From contig NZ_QPIW01000006.1 in the NCBI RefSeq assembly GCF_003339505.1, positions 62,001 to 126,000 of the forward strand: DNA of 64,000 bases, in the 5' to 3' direction. Of this stretch, positions 1 to 9,643 are shown one piece after another. Position numbers and translations under genes: made by a program. How positions within the stretch are numbered: position 1 is the first letter of the stretch; every line of letters begins with the position of its first letter. The notes under the pieces are model-generated. The model was given only the letters and a program-made list of their open reading frames with translations, had not been told where the DNA came from and did not search any database. Source of the DNA: Runella aurantiaca (GTDB lineage: Bacteria; Bacteroidota; Bacteroidia; Cytophagales; Spirosomataceae).

Positions 1-1122
1 CCCCACCTGCGCCCCGGCTAAGTTATTCGATTTAGTCACCCCGCTGAGTTCGGCACGTAGGGTTTTCTTTTTCAGGGGTGTAAGGTAATAATACACGTCC
101 AACAAGGCCGAATCTGAACGGGGCAGCAATTCAAATTGGTTTTTTACAAACTTAAAATTTTTGAGGTTGATAAGCCGCGAGAGCGACACATCGTGCAATT
201 CGCTACTGTAGAGCGTTCCCTTACGAAATCCAATGGCATCATAAAAAATGCGCGGGCGGTAGGCGTGAGCGGGGTCAATAATCCGGATATTGCCACGTCG
301 TCCAGTCACCTCGGCCAACGTATCGGTCCTTAAGCGTCCATTGTCCGAAATGACGTAAATATTTTGAATAAAGTACGTTTTTAGTGCTAACTGCGTCGTA
401 TTAGGCTTTAGCTCTACGTACAAACGCGTCTGGTGATTGTTAAGATTTGTATCGGCCTTTACAATCAGGTAATCGGGGCGAAAGTAGTAAAATCCGTGTT
501 TTTTAAGCTCCCGCTCAATACGGTTACGCTCTTCTTCTATAACCGTCAAACGATAAGGAGTGCCTTCTTTCAAAAGCGTACTTTTTTGGGCCAGTTGCAG
601 ATTTTTAGAGAAGACAGAGCTGTCTTTGGTGATAAATTCAACCGTTTTAATGGTGTACCGTTTTCTCAACCCTACCGTATAAACGGCCTTGGCCCGGCGT
701 TTACTTTCAGTCATTTCTCCCGAAGCCGTCGAACGAAAATAGCCTTCGTTGTTCAAATAATTCGTAATCACCGCGCTGTTGGTCGTAACCGCACGCTTGC
801 TGGCAAAAACAGGCGACTCCCCAAAACGTTTCCGAAACCACCCCCGGAAACTCTTTTCTTTTTTGGGCTCTCCCAGAAAATAATACAACCAAACTTTATA
901 GGGAAACCCCAATAACATGCTGTTGGGTTGGGGCCGCAGGACGGGTTCAAGCTCTGCTTTGACCGTTTTAGCCGTCTTGGCCGACACGTTGGAGTCGGGC
1001 GCCATCTTTACCTCCGCTCCCACATACAGGCTCTCGTTGGGCGGCAGATAGCGCGAGACCGAACAGCCCATAAAAAAACTGGACAGGAGTACGAGAAGTA
1101 TACAGCTAAATCTAAACGTCAT
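1..1122 (-). CDS. tamL: TamL: lipoprotein-type BamA/TamA family outer-membrane protein (C-terminus beyond window)
   Basis: Partial: the frame stays open from an ATG at 1122 to the left edge (374 codons seen). The first 20 residues form a lipoprotein signal ending in F-M-G-C, followed by the SVSRYLPPNE segment typical of Bacteroidota TamA-like lipoproteins. POTRA-like sequence follows (for example NNEGYF near 130-140), and the beta-barrel would begin at the cut end. The ATG overlaps the TGA of tamB (ATGA, 1119-1122), so the two are probably translationally coupled. Known family role: TamL is the lipidated TamA variant that pairs with TamB in Bacteroidota for outer-membrane or surface assembly. 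The name rests on the lipobox plus the TamB neighbour; a plain BamA-like paralogue is the alternative. Confidence 0.85.
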   Translation of the reverse strand, partial: MTFRFSCILLVLLSSFFMGCSVSRYLPPNESLYVGAEVKMAPDSNVSAKTAKTVKAELEPVLRPQPNSMLLGFPYKVWLYYFLGEPKKEKSFRGWFRKRFGESPVFASKRAVTTNSAVITNYLNNEGYFRSTASGEMTESKRRAKAVYTVGLRKRYTIKTVEFITKDSSVFSKNLQLAQKSTLLKEGTPYRLTVIEEERNRIERELKKHGFYYFRPDYLIVKADTNLNNHQTRLYVELKPNTTQLALKTYFIQNIYVISDNGRLRTDTLAEVTGRRGNIRIIDPAHAYRPRIFYDAIGFRKGTLYSSELHDVSLSRLINLKNFKFVKNQFELLPRSDSALLDVYYYLTPLKKKTLRAELSGVTKSNNLAGAQVG

Positions 1123-4100
1123 TTTTTAAACATTTCTTTCAATTTATCGTAATCTAACACTACCGCAAAACTCACGCCTGTTTCTACAATAAACCCTTCC
1201 AATACCGCCTGATACTGGTTTTTTCGGTAGGCCCGAAAAGCATAGCGCCCATCCCGGGTCAGGTTATAATTTACGTTTACATTGTCAATGATTTCGGTGG
1301 AACGAGCCGCTCGTGCGCCGCCTTCGATTTCAAAATTACGGCCTACATTGACCGTTAGGCGGTCATCCATAAAGGCTTTACTCAACCCTACATTCAGGTC
1401 GGTTTGGGCGGCAGTACCCGTGGTGGTCGAAACGGATGTGGAATTGAGATTGAAATCCAATTTTACGCCTTTAATCAAATCAGAGGCCAACATATTGAGT
1501 TGGTCGGTCAGCAGTTTACTCACACTTTCGCGGGCAATCAGCTCAGGATTCACACTCGAAAAGAAATCGGACGACTGCTCTCCCGAAAATTTATTCAGCA
1601 CCAACAACGAAAAGACTTGTTTGTTCATGGCCGCCTGATTCTGCTGTATCTCACCAAACACCCCCGTATTCTTTATTTCCTCCACATAACTTGCCGATAG
1701 TTTGGTATTATCTGGCTGAATATCAAAAGTGATTTGGGGTTTTTCCAAACTTCCCTGCATTTTGAGCAATACTTGAAGCGGGACTTTTCCATACCTAGCG
1801 GCAGATTGATTAAGCGCCGTCAACTCAGCCGTAACGGGATACACCGCCGTGATGTCTACGTCGGCTTTCATGGGGTCGCCAGTCCAAATCAAACGACTTC
1901 CTTTTTGAATGGTAAAGCCGCGTTTCAGAATCTCAAACGTGAGGTCATAAGAGCCTTGGGTTATTTCGTACAAACCCAAAATAAATACCTGACCACTTGG
2001 CGAAATGCCCGCGTTGAGCTGGGCATTGCCCCGTACTTTGAGGTTATCGCCGTTGAGTTCATCCACCACAATGGTGAGTTGCGAGCGGTCGTCAGCTTCG
2101 AGGTTGAGCGAGATTTCAGAGGCAAAATCAACGGAGGTCGATTCGATTGCGCTCGAATCCACCACGACGGGTTTGTTGGGATTTATAAATTCAACAATGC
2201 CTTCCGTGGCGTTTTCTCCAAAATTATCGTCGGGCAAAATAACCGTAATATCACTTCCCTCTTTGAGTTTTACGGAGCCGTCAATGGCTGGTTTTGAACC
2301 CACCCCCGCCACGTGCAGGTTGGCGTCCACGATTCCTTTTCCGTAGAAAAACTCATTTTCTTTCCGAGTGGCGTTGAGCACCGTAAAATCTTTGCCGACG
2401 ATATTTAGGTCGTACGAAACATCAGGAATTTTAGCAATGTTGATTTTGCCGTCGATCTGCAACGGGCGGTTGGCGGTATCGCTTACCACAAATTTTTGCA
2501 GTAAAATGTCCGACCCTTTAAACTGCAAACGACTGTTGTTGATACGGTACGTAGCCCCCAGCTGAGTGACGTTAAACGACACACTGTCAAACGCAACACT
2601 GCCATCAATCTGAGGTTTGTCAATTGCCCCTTTGATGGTCGCTTTGCCCGCCAGCGAACCACGCGTACGCCGTAACTCCCCAAGGCTAAAGGCTTCTACG
2701 GTCTGCATTCCCATCCGACGAATGTCCAACGTTAAATTCAGCGGCGTTTTACTTTTGAGTAAGTAATTTCCGCTCAGCTGCACATCATTTTGGGCACTTT
2801 TGAGGGTGGCTTCGGCCACAATATTATCAGCCGACTGATTGGCTGCTTTGGCATTCAGGTTACCGATGAGAATATCCATCACCGTCAAATCACGAATGGA
2901 AAAATCGCCCGTAAAAGCAGGGTTTTCCTGCGTATAATTCTGCAAAATAACATTACCCGCTAGAACCCCACCCATGAGCGTAGAATCGGCCATAATACCC
3001 ACCAACGGGCGTAAATTAAGGCTATCCATTTCGATTCTCAGTGGGCCATTGGGTGTATCGGTCAGGCTATTTACAAAAAGTCGCTGCCGATTCTGGGTAA
3101 TGGTAAATTTCCGGGCTAGTAGCCCATCTTTTCCAAACTGAACATAACCCGTGGAATCGGCAGTCCAATTTTTATAATCAAGTAACAGTCCCCGCCGCCG
3201 TAATTGCAGGCGATAATTATTCTCTATCGAAGCCAATACACCCTCCATTCCGTGGCGGTCTTTATCCAACGAATCTTTGAGTACCAAGTTAAACCCTACA
3301 ATATTGTTGGCGATTTCGCCATTTAGGTACGTACGTCGAATGTTGGTCGTTCCCGACGTTACTTTATCCACATAAGTAGCATAATTGACTTTATTGTTAG
3401 CTCCGTCTACGTTAATGGTTACCCGTTCTACCAACATACTGTCATATTCTACCAGCGGTGCTTGTAATTTCAGCCGCAGTGTAGTATCCTGTTGGCTATT
3501 TAATTGCATCGAAAACCGTACCGTGTCCATCCGCGTCAATTCAGGCACAAATGCCTTCAGGGCAGCATGGTTGGCCATTTTACCTTCCAAAGAGAACCGA
3601 TATGGCTCTGTGATGGGCTTGTATTGAATGGCAGGCAGGGCAAAGTAGCGATTGATTTCGGTCAATAAAATATCGGCAAGTTGCTCGTAACGAAACACCC
3701 CCGTAGCGCGGGCTTTGAGGAAAGGGGCATCAATGACCGCCAATCGTTCGCCATTTTCGTTTTCGAGGTTCAACGACAGGGTTTGCAAAGGAATCTCTTT
3801 CCCATCCTGAATCAACACCCCGTCCTGAATCAGCAACGTACCGCGCGGGTCGACGGGGTTGGTGGAAGGAAAAACGGCGTTTATTTTCCCACGAACCCCG
3901 AGGTTTTCACTGTACAGATTGAGGGGTTTAAGTCGTAATTCGTCAATATCCGCTTCTGCCGATATGACGGGATATTCGGGCTGCAAATCAGCCTGCACAT
4001 TGAGACGTAAGGTAGCGTTAGGGTCGGCGATGGCGGCGACAAAATCGGCTACCTGCTGACGATACGTGCCTTCAAGATTCAGATTTTGGTAGGTATATCC

Positions 4101-5885
4101 TTTGACATCCGCGCTCAAAACCGTGCCTTTCAGTTCAGCCTGCAAGGTTTTTGGGTCAATCCCCTGCCCATTGACGGTTGCCGTCAACGAAAGTTTCCCG
4201 AGTTGTTCGGGAGATTGTTTGAGCAGTTTTCCTGCGTTAAAATCTTTTAAAACCAGCGTTCCCTGATACGCTTCATTTTTGCCTTTGACAAAATTCTTCA
4301 GATTCCCTTCAAACGTCGCGTCGCCCATGTCGGAGGCCAAACGCGTGTTCAGATTGAGGTCATTCAGGCTGCCTTTCACGGTACCCGTCAGCAGCAGTTT
4401 CGTAGGAATTTCGATAGAAGCTGGCAAGGCATCTTTGGGAGCAATACGTTCAATATCGGTATGGGTAGTAGATAATTCGCCGATTTTCAAATCCAAGGCC
4501 ATTTTTTGCGGGTCGGGCAAACCCGCAATTTTCCCCTCCATACGCAGGTGAGTTCCTTGCAGGGTCTGTACGTCGACGGCCTTCAGGGTTAATTTATTGA
4601 CCTTGCCCGTCACTATTCCATTTACCTTGACAATGGCCGTTGGATTGCGGTCAAAAGGTGGCGTTTTTCGGAGCGTGGGCATCCAAGTCAACACATCTTT
4701 AAAACTGATTTGGCTATTTTTCAGGTTGACATCTACACCTACATTGCCAATATTATCGGTCAATTCATCCAACGAACGATAACTTAAAACGGCCCGATTC
4801 CGAAGAATGGTTTCGTTGGTTTGGATAAACAGATTTTCAAGGGATGTTTGCGTGTTGGAGTAGACAAAATCTGTTTGCACCTGGCGCAGCACAAAGCCTC
4901 TTTTCTCCACCATACTTGCTGATTTCAACTTCCCAGCGGTACGTGCGGGGGTAAAAACAAAATTTTCTAGCTGCGTATTAAATTGACTTATGTCTACATT
5001 CAGACTTTCGGTTCGGTAGGCCAAATTTGTATTTTGTACCCCTACTTTTTTGAGCGAGACCGCAAGTTTATCCAAATGGATATAGTCACTTTCCAAATCC
5101 AACTGCCCAATTTTACCGCTTGCTTTCAGCTTTTGGGTCTCGTCGTTGTAGGTAATTTCGTAATTCTTAACCTGAATTTTCCCCAATTTTAAATCCAAAG
5201 AATCGGCGGAATTGATTGCCGCCAAACTGTCTATCTCTGGTTTTGCAGGCCGAAGCGGGGCGTACATTCTCACCGTAGCTTTGCCCGCGTTTAAGACTGT
5301 ATTGGTCAAATGGTACCGGTTATAAGAAGGATTAAAAGCCGAAAAATTTACGTTTGATTCTTCAATCCAAAGCGCGGCATCGGTTCCGATGAGGGCATCG
5401 CGGTACGATACTCTTACATTTTTGAGTTTGATGGCATCCAAACGCATATCCAACGGTGTTGATGCGGTATCGGGCTGGGTATCAGGACTACTAAAGGCCT
5501 GCGTAACGAAGCCGAAATTGAAAGTAGTATCGGGTAAAGTACGACGAACGTTGAGGTAAACATTTTCTAGTTCAATGTTATTAATGCCCACTTTGTTTTG
5601 CATCAACCCCCACACGTCCAAGTCCACAAATACCCTTTTGCCCATCAGCAGGGTATCCCGCTGTTTATCTTCCAGATAAATATTTTGTAATTCTATCCAG
5701 TCAGGCAATTGAAAACGTACCTGCGCGATTTCAACGCGGGTTTGAAGTTTTTGGCGCAGATACGATACCACACGACGCGTAAGCCAGTCTTGTCCCGACC
5801 CTGTTTGCAGCCAAACGATGGCTGTTCCCAAAACCAATAACAAACCAATGAAGACCAGAAGAACTATTTTGCCTACTTTTCTCAA
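1119..5885 (-). CDS. tamB: TamB-like translocation/assembly module protein (DUF490)
   Basis: 1588 residues. One N-terminal signal-anchor helix (about residues 7-27) is followed by a very long AsmA/TamB-type repetitive beta-rich region and a C-terminal DUF490 domain (roughly the last 450 residues, including G-L-Y-E-I-T-Q-G-S-Y-D-L and the final G-V-S-F-A-V-V-L-D-Y-D). Family members are anchored in the inner membrane and span the periplasm. They form a hydrophobic groove that carries lipids or outer-membrane proteins to a TamA-type barrel. The next gene on the strand, overlapping by 4 bp, is exactly such a barrel (TamL). Length is usual for Bacteroidota TamB. Start is the ATG at 5885. Confidence 0.9.
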   Translation of the reverse strand: MRKVGKIVLLVFIGLLLVLGTAIVWLQTGSGQDWLTRRVVSYLRQKLQTRVEIAQVRFQLPDWIELQNIYLEDKQRDTLLMGKRVFVDLDVWGLMQNKVGINNIELENVYLNVRRTLPDTTFNFGFVTQAFSSPDTQPDTASTPLDMRLDAIKLKNVRVSYRDALIGTDAALWIEESNVNFSAFNPSYNRYHLTNTVLNAGKATVRMYAPLRPAKPEIDSLAAINSADSLDLKLGKIQVKNYEITYNDETQKLKASGKIGQLDLESDYIHLDKLAVSLKKVGVQNTNLAYRTESLNVDISQFNTQLENFVFTPARTAGKLKSASMVEKRGFVLRQVQTDFVYSNTQTSLENLFIQTNETILRNRAVLSYRSLDELTDNIGNVGVDVNLKNSQISFKDVLTWMPTLRKTPPFDRNPTAIVKVNGIVTGKVNKLTLKAVDVQTLQGTHLRMEGKIAGLPDPQKMALDLKIGELSTTHTDIERIAPKDALPASIEIPTKLLLTGTVKGSLNDLNLNTRLASDMGDATFEGNLKNFVKGKNEAYQGTLVLKDFNAGKLLKQSPEQLGKLSLTATVNGQGIDPKTLQAELKGTVLSADVKGYTYQNLNLEGTYRQQVADFVAAIADPNATLRLNVQADLQPEYPVISAEADIDELRLKPLNLYSENLGVRGKINAVFPSTNPVDPRGTLLIQDGVLIQDGKEIPLQTLSLNLENENGERLAVIDAPFLKARATGVFRYEQLADILLTEINRYFALPAIQYKPITEPYRFSLEGKMANHAALKAFVPELTRMDTVRFSMQLNSQQDTTLRLKLQAPLVEYDSMLVERVTINVDGANNKVNYATYVDKVTSGTTNIRRTYLNGEIANNIVGFNLVLKDSLDKDRHGMEGVLASIENNYRLQLRRRGLLLDYKNWTADSTGYVQFGKDGLLARKFTITQNRQRLFVNSLTDTPNGPLRIEMDSLNLRPLVGIMADSTLMGGVLAGNVILQNYTQENPAFTGDFSIRDLTVMDILIGNLNAKAANQSADNIVAEATLKSAQNDVQLSGNYLLKSKTPLNLTLDIRRMGMQTVEAFSLGELRRTRGSLAGKATIKGAIDKPQIDGSVAFDSVSFNVTQLGATYRINNSRLQFKGSDILLQKFVVSDTANRPLQIDGKINIAKIPDVSYDLNIVGKDFTVLNATRKENEFFYGKGIVDANLHVAGVGSKPAIDGSVKLKEGSDITVILPDDNFGENATEGIVEFINPNKPVVVDSSAIESTSVDFASEISLNLEADDRSQLTIVVDELNGDNLKVRGNAQLNAGISPSGQVFILGLYEITQGSYDLTFEILKRGFTIQKGSRLIWTGDPMKADVDITAVYPVTAELTALNQSAARYGKVPLQVLLKMQGSLEKPQITFDIQPDNTKLSASYVEEIKNTGVFGEIQQNQAAMNKQVFSLLVLNKFSGEQSSDFFSSVNPELIARESVSKLLTDQLNMLASDLIKGVKLDFNLNSTSVSTTTGTAAQTDLNVGLSKAFMDDRLTVNVGRNFEIEGGARAARSTEIIDNVNVNYNLTRDGRYAFRAYRKNQYQAVLEGFIVETGVSFAVVLDYDKLKEMFKK

Positions 5886-5952
5886 ACCGGTATGGCGATG
5901 CTACCACGCGGGTGGTACGGTGTTTAATCATTGAAACTGTTCTTTCTCTTTT

Positions 5953-6690
5953 TTATCTTGCAAATGTATTGTCTGAAATTGTTGGATTAAACTCCATGAC
6001 GGTTGTGACTTTTACGGGCTTTTTATCAATACTGCTCACATAGGTAGACTCCGAAGGGTACGAAATACCGTAGGTTGACTTGGCGTACTGGGTATGGTCG
6101 CGGGTTTGCACCTCGCGGGTGGGCAGCGTCAGTTTTTCCCGAACCAGTAAGCTCGTTGCCACATCAAAATATAAGTTGTATTTTACTCCTTTTCCTTCCA
6201 TTTCTACTTGGTAGGCGGGTTTGCCGTTTACTTGCTCCGTACCTACAACCGTAGCGATGTAGCCTTTCTGCGTATAATTTCCAAAAGGCACCAACAAATC
6301 GCCTAGCTCACGACGCATATTTTCGCGTTCTTTCTCGCTCAAATCGCTCGTTTGAAACTGCGTGACTTTGTCGCGGCTACCGATGGGGATTTTCACCCAT
6401 CCATCCGCGCCTTTGATTCCGTAGATAAAATCACGTTTCATGATGGTACGGATTTTAGACAACGCCTGCTGAGACAATGAACCCTGTATCAATAAATCAT
6501 AATCATTGGCCGTTCCTGCCCGATAGGCCTGTTTGATATTGTAGGTCTGTACGGCATCCCAAAGGGCTTTTCCGCCCGTTGCGCGGTAGAAATTATTAAA
6601 GATTGTATCGACGGGAACGGCACCCGTTTGGGCGTTCAGCCCCGCTTGGGCCAACATTACAATCAGGAAAGTTTTTATGAATCGTTTCAT
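5953..6690 (-). CDS. LolA-like exported protein of unknown substrate
   Basis: 245 residues with a clear Sec signal peptide (positive N-terminus, hydrophobic core, cleavage near LNA-QTG at about 20). The mature part begins with a helix (FNNFYRATGGKALWDAVQTY) and then beta-strand segments ending in ATSLLVREKLTLPTREV and TYGISYPSESTY. This is the layout of LolA/LolB-like outer-membrane lipoprotein-sorting relatives in Bacteroidota, which often carry a conserved T-G-G-x-x-x-W. It lies 67 bp upstream of tamB on the same strand, so co-transcription with tamB-tamL and a role in envelope assembly are plausible. True LolA function is not shown; the assignment is by fold-level resemblance only. Confidence 0.6.
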   Translation of the reverse strand: MKRFIKTFLIVMLAQAGLNAQTGAVPVDTIFNNFYRATGGKALWDAVQTYNIKQAYRAGTANDYDLLIQGSLSQQALSKIRTIMKRDFIYGIKGADGWVKIPIGSRDKVTQFQTSDLSEKERENMRRELGDLLVPFGNYTQKGYIATVVGTEQVNGKPAYQVEMEGKGVKYNLYFDVATSLLVREKLTLPTREVQTRDHTQYAKSTYGISYPSESTYVSSIDKKPVKVTTVMEFNPTISDNTFAR

Positions 6691-6774
6691 TGTATGAAAA
6701 ATTGATTTGTCGATTGAATAACTCCAAAAATAGCAGTTTTATGATAGGAATTTCATTAAAAAATCATGCCAAAC

Positions 6775-6800
6775 AAAAAAAGCTCCTCGAAAGGAGCCTT
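6775..6800 (-). terminator. Rho-independent terminator of pdhB
   Basis: GCTCCT-CGAA-AGGAGC (6782-6797) forms a 6-bp stem with a tetraloop. On the minus strand it is followed by a run of seven T (A at 6775-6781 on plus). It lies about 75 bp past the pdhB stop. Confidence 0.85.
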
Positions 6801-6875
6801 AAAAAAATAAAAAATTAAACGTTGGAAGAATGAGTTTGCCCCCTTTAACTCCTGACATTTAACAGTTTTTTAGTC

Positions 6876-7859
6876 CTAACTACGGTACATAACCGCCTTC
6901 ACTGCGTCGATGGTACGCTTAACGTTTGGTAACGTTGCTTCTACCAGCGTAGGTGCGTACGGCAACGATACGTCCATGTTGTTGACCCGAATCACGGGAG
7001 CATCCAAATAATCGAATGCTTTGCGTTGAATCATGTAGGTTAGTTCAGTAGCAATGGACGACAACGGCCAAGCTTCTTCAACCACCACGCAACGATTTGT
7101 CTTTTTTACCGAATTAATGACCGTATCATAATCAATCGGCCGCACCGTGCGAAGGTCAACGAGTTCAGCGTTGATTCCCATTTTTGCCAATTCTTCAATG
7201 GCGGGGTTTACCACACGCGGAATCATTTTTCCGAACGATACGATGGTCACGTCCGTACCTTCTTTTTTCACTTCTGCTTTACCCAACGGAATAATGTATT
7301 CTTCTTCGGGCACTTCTCCTTTATCTCCGTACATCTGCTCTGACTCCATAAAAATAACGGGGTCATTATCGCGGATAGACGCTTTCAGCAGCCCTTTTGC
7401 ATCGTAAGGATTGGCCGGAACGACCACTTTCAATCCGGGCGTATTGGCGTACCAGTTTTCAAAGTTTTGAGAGTGTTGCGCTCCCAACTGACCTGCATTT
7501 CCAGTAGGACCGCGAAACACAATCGGACAGCTGTATTGACCCGCCGACATCGAGAGAATCTTAGCGGCGGAGTTAATCACTTGGTCGATGGCAACCAACG
7601 AGAAGTTGAACGTCATAAATTCCACGACGGGACGTAAGCCGTTCATTCCAGCTCCCACGCCAATCCCAGCAAAACCCAATTCGGCAATGGGCGTATCAAT
7701 GACCCGCTCAGGTCCGAATTCATCAAGCATTCCTTGACTTACTTTGTAGGCTCCGTTATATTCGGCGACTTCTTCACCCATCAAAAACACGCTCGCGTCG
7801 CGGCGCATTTCTTCAGAAAGGGCCTCACGCAAGGCTTCACGGAAAAGTATTTGTCTCAT
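6876..7859 (-). CDS. pdhB: Pyruvate dehydrogenase E1 component, beta subunit
   Basis: 327 residues from the ATG at 7859 (MRQILFREALREAL). An in-frame start 45 codons further upstream exists, but the added part has no family resemblance. Family marks: GEEVAEYNGAYKVSQGM, the FRGPTGNAGQLGAQHSQ region near the TPP and alpha-subunit interface, and the transketolase C-terminal segment VDLRTVRPIDYDT. Together with the alpha subunit it decarboxylates pyruvate with TPP and passes the acetyl group to E2. No alpha-subunit gene is adjacent, so the genes are unlinked here. A branched-chain 2-oxoacid dehydrogenase beta subunit is the alternative but fits less well. Confidence 0.92.
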   Translation of the reverse strand: MRQILFREALREALSEEMRRDASVFLMGEEVAEYNGAYKVSQGMLDEFGPERVIDTPIAELGFAGIGVGAGMNGLRPVVEFMTFNFSLVAIDQVINSAAKILSMSAGQYSCPIVFRGPTGNAGQLGAQHSQNFENWYANTPGLKVVVPANPYDAKGLLKASIRDNDPVIFMESEQMYGDKGEVPEEEYIIPLGKAEVKKEGTDVTIVSFGKMIPRVVNPAIEELAKMGINAELVDLRTVRPIDYDTVINSVKKTNRCVVVEEAWPLSSIATELTYMIQRKAFDYLDAPVIRVNNMDVSLPYAPTLVEATLPNVKRTIDAVKAVMYRS

Positions 7860-8020
7860 TGTATATGATGTAAAATTCAAATTTGGGTTGAAAACGGCCG
7901 TAAAAATAGGAATTTTTTGTAAAATCGACTCATAAACCTTTCCTCCTCTGTGCGAAATTCGTTTGCACACGCTGGCAGGCCCCTCCAAGCCCAATAATTA
8001 GCCGATTATTTTAAGGCTTT

Positions 8021-9424
8021 CTAACTGACTTCCAAGCGGCTAAGTGCCTTTACATTCATTTTTAAGGCTTTTTTAGGTCGTAAGGTAACCAATGGGTCGG
8101 CCACAGCATCCTTTCTCTCTACGAGCGAAAAATCAAACTTTCGCACCAGCAAGGCCAGCACAATCTGCATTTCCATCAAGGCAAAATTATTGCCTACGCA
8201 CATTCTGGGGCCACCTCCAAAGGGAATGTAGGCATAGGTGGGGCGATTCTTGGTATTTTCGGGCAAAAAATGGTCGGGGTAAAATTCGTGGGGCTTTTGC
8301 CAATGTAGCGGGTCGCGGTGAAGCAAATAAATCGGTAGCAGCAGGTAGGTATTGGGCCCAATGGCATGACCACTCAATTGGTCTGCCCCCAATGCCCTTC
8401 GCCCCATCACCCACGCTGGCGGATACAGACGCATCACTTCCTGAACTACTTGAAGGGTATATTTCAGTTCGCGCACAGTTTCAAACGTCGGCATTCCTTC
8501 TTCACCCAATACCGTTTTTACTTCTTCCCGAAGTTTATGAAGAACGTCCTCGTTTTTTGTCAGCAAATAAAATGCCCAAGACAGGGCATTGGCGGTGGTT
8601 TCGTGGCCCGCCATAAAAATCGTCGTTACTTCATCCCTCAACTGCCGGTCGGTCATGGTCTCCCCCGTTTCCTCGTCTTGCGTATGAATCAACATATCCA
8701 GCAAATCGTCGTACCGAACCTCGGGGTTGTGTTTTAGTTCTTCGCGGCGGCCTTCGATAATGCTGTAAATAACCGATTCTACTTTTTTCACCGCCTGCTT
8801 AAAGCGCAAGTTTCGCGGTGTGGGGAAGTACAGAGGAAGGCGAATGAAACTTTTGAGGGTGTTGTCTGCAAAGTGCATAATCTCGTTGAGCGACTCCGAA
8901 ATCCCCCCCAAGCGGTGTTTCACATCGGTACTAAACAGGGCTTGGGTCACAATTTTCAGGGTCAGGTTGAGCATTTCTTCGGACATATTCAGGGGTTCTG
9001 TCTTTTCGTGTTGTTCCCACCGATGCACCAAGCTCGTCACTTCATCGTTCATCATTGCCACCATCAACGCCAGCCGCTGTTTGTAGAAAGCAGGCTGGGT
9101 TAGTTTACGTTGGCGTCGCCAAAAATCTCCTTCGCTGGTCAACAAACCATTGCCCAAAAATATGGCCAGTACTTTATACGCTTCGCTTTTATGGTAATTG
9201 CGGTTGTTTTCTTGCAATACATGCTTGGCATCTTCTGGATTCAGCACCAAGATAAAATCACGGTTCACTAAATTTAGTCTCACTAAACCTGCCCCTCTAA
9301 AATCTTTTTGCATTTTTTCAAGAAAGCCTAAAGGGTTGCGCACAAATGCCGATGTATTTCCAAAAAAGGGACTTTTTTTAGCTTCGGGGATAGTACTTAG
9401 TGCCGATTTAGAGTAATTCATCAT
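8021..9424 (-). CDS. Cytochrome P450
   Basis: 467 residues from the ATG at 9424; ATGs at 9436 and 9421 are near-equal choices, and the open frame runs upstream to 9556. P450 landmarks are all present: C-helix WRRQRK, I-helix oxygen-activation motif AGHETT, K-helix ExxR (EVMR), and the heme-thiolate loop FGGGPRMCVG with the proximal Cys. The layout resembles soluble, CYP102- or CYP4-like bacterial P450s that hydroxylate fatty acids or lipophilic compounds, but the substrate cannot be read from the sequence. No ferredoxin or reductase is adjacent, so it must use partners encoded elsewhere. It is transcribed towards pdhB with a 161-bp gap and is probably independent. Confidence 0.93.
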   Translation of the reverse strand: MMNYSKSALSTIPEAKKSPFFGNTSAFVRNPLGFLEKMQKDFRGAGLVRLNLVNRDFILVLNPEDAKHVLQENNRNYHKSEAYKVLAIFLGNGLLTSEGDFWRRQRKLTQPAFYKQRLALMVAMMNDEVTSLVHRWEQHEKTEPLNMSEEMLNLTLKIVTQALFSTDVKHRLGGISESLNEIMHFADNTLKSFIRLPLYFPTPRNLRFKQAVKKVESVIYSIIEGRREELKHNPEVRYDDLLDMLIHTQDEETGETMTDRQLRDEVTTIFMAGHETTANALSWAFYLLTKNEDVLHKLREEVKTVLGEEGMPTFETVRELKYTLQVVQEVMRLYPPAWVMGRRALGADQLSGHAIGPNTYLLLPIYLLHRDPLHWQKPHEFYPDHFLPENTKNRPTYAYIPFGGGPRMCVGNNFALMEMQIVLALLVRKFDFSLVERKDAVADPLVTLRPKKALKMNVKALSRLEVS

Positions 9425-9490
9425 AATAGTACCCATGATTGTAGCGCAAAGTATATTTATATATCCTTCTGATATATCATTTTCCTTGCC

Positions 9491-9498
9491 TATCTTTG
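9491..9498 (+). promoter_or_regulatory. Candidate Bacteroidota -7 box (TATCTTTG)
   Basis: The octamer matches TAnnTTTG exactly and faces the OmpA-like gene, leaving a 5' leader of about 140 nt. No clear TTTG -33 box lies at the usual spacing, so this is tentative. Confidence 0.3.
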
Positions 9499-9643
9499 TG
9501 ACGTTTTTTTGAACTTTTCCTAAAAAGTGTCCTTTTATATCAAGTAAAAAAAACAAAAAAAGTGTTTATGTATTTAATTAAAGACAACACCGTTGTTAAT
9601 TTCTAACCTTAAATTTAACCATTCACCTCAAACCTCATAATCA

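Noticed and set aside
433-915. 160-codon plus-strand ORF opposite TamL
   Set aside because: It is the antisense shadow of the TamL coding sequence.
7860-7994. 45-codon N-terminal extension of pdhB
   Set aside because: The extension lacks family similarity, while MRQILFREALREAL is the standard beginning of the beta subunit.
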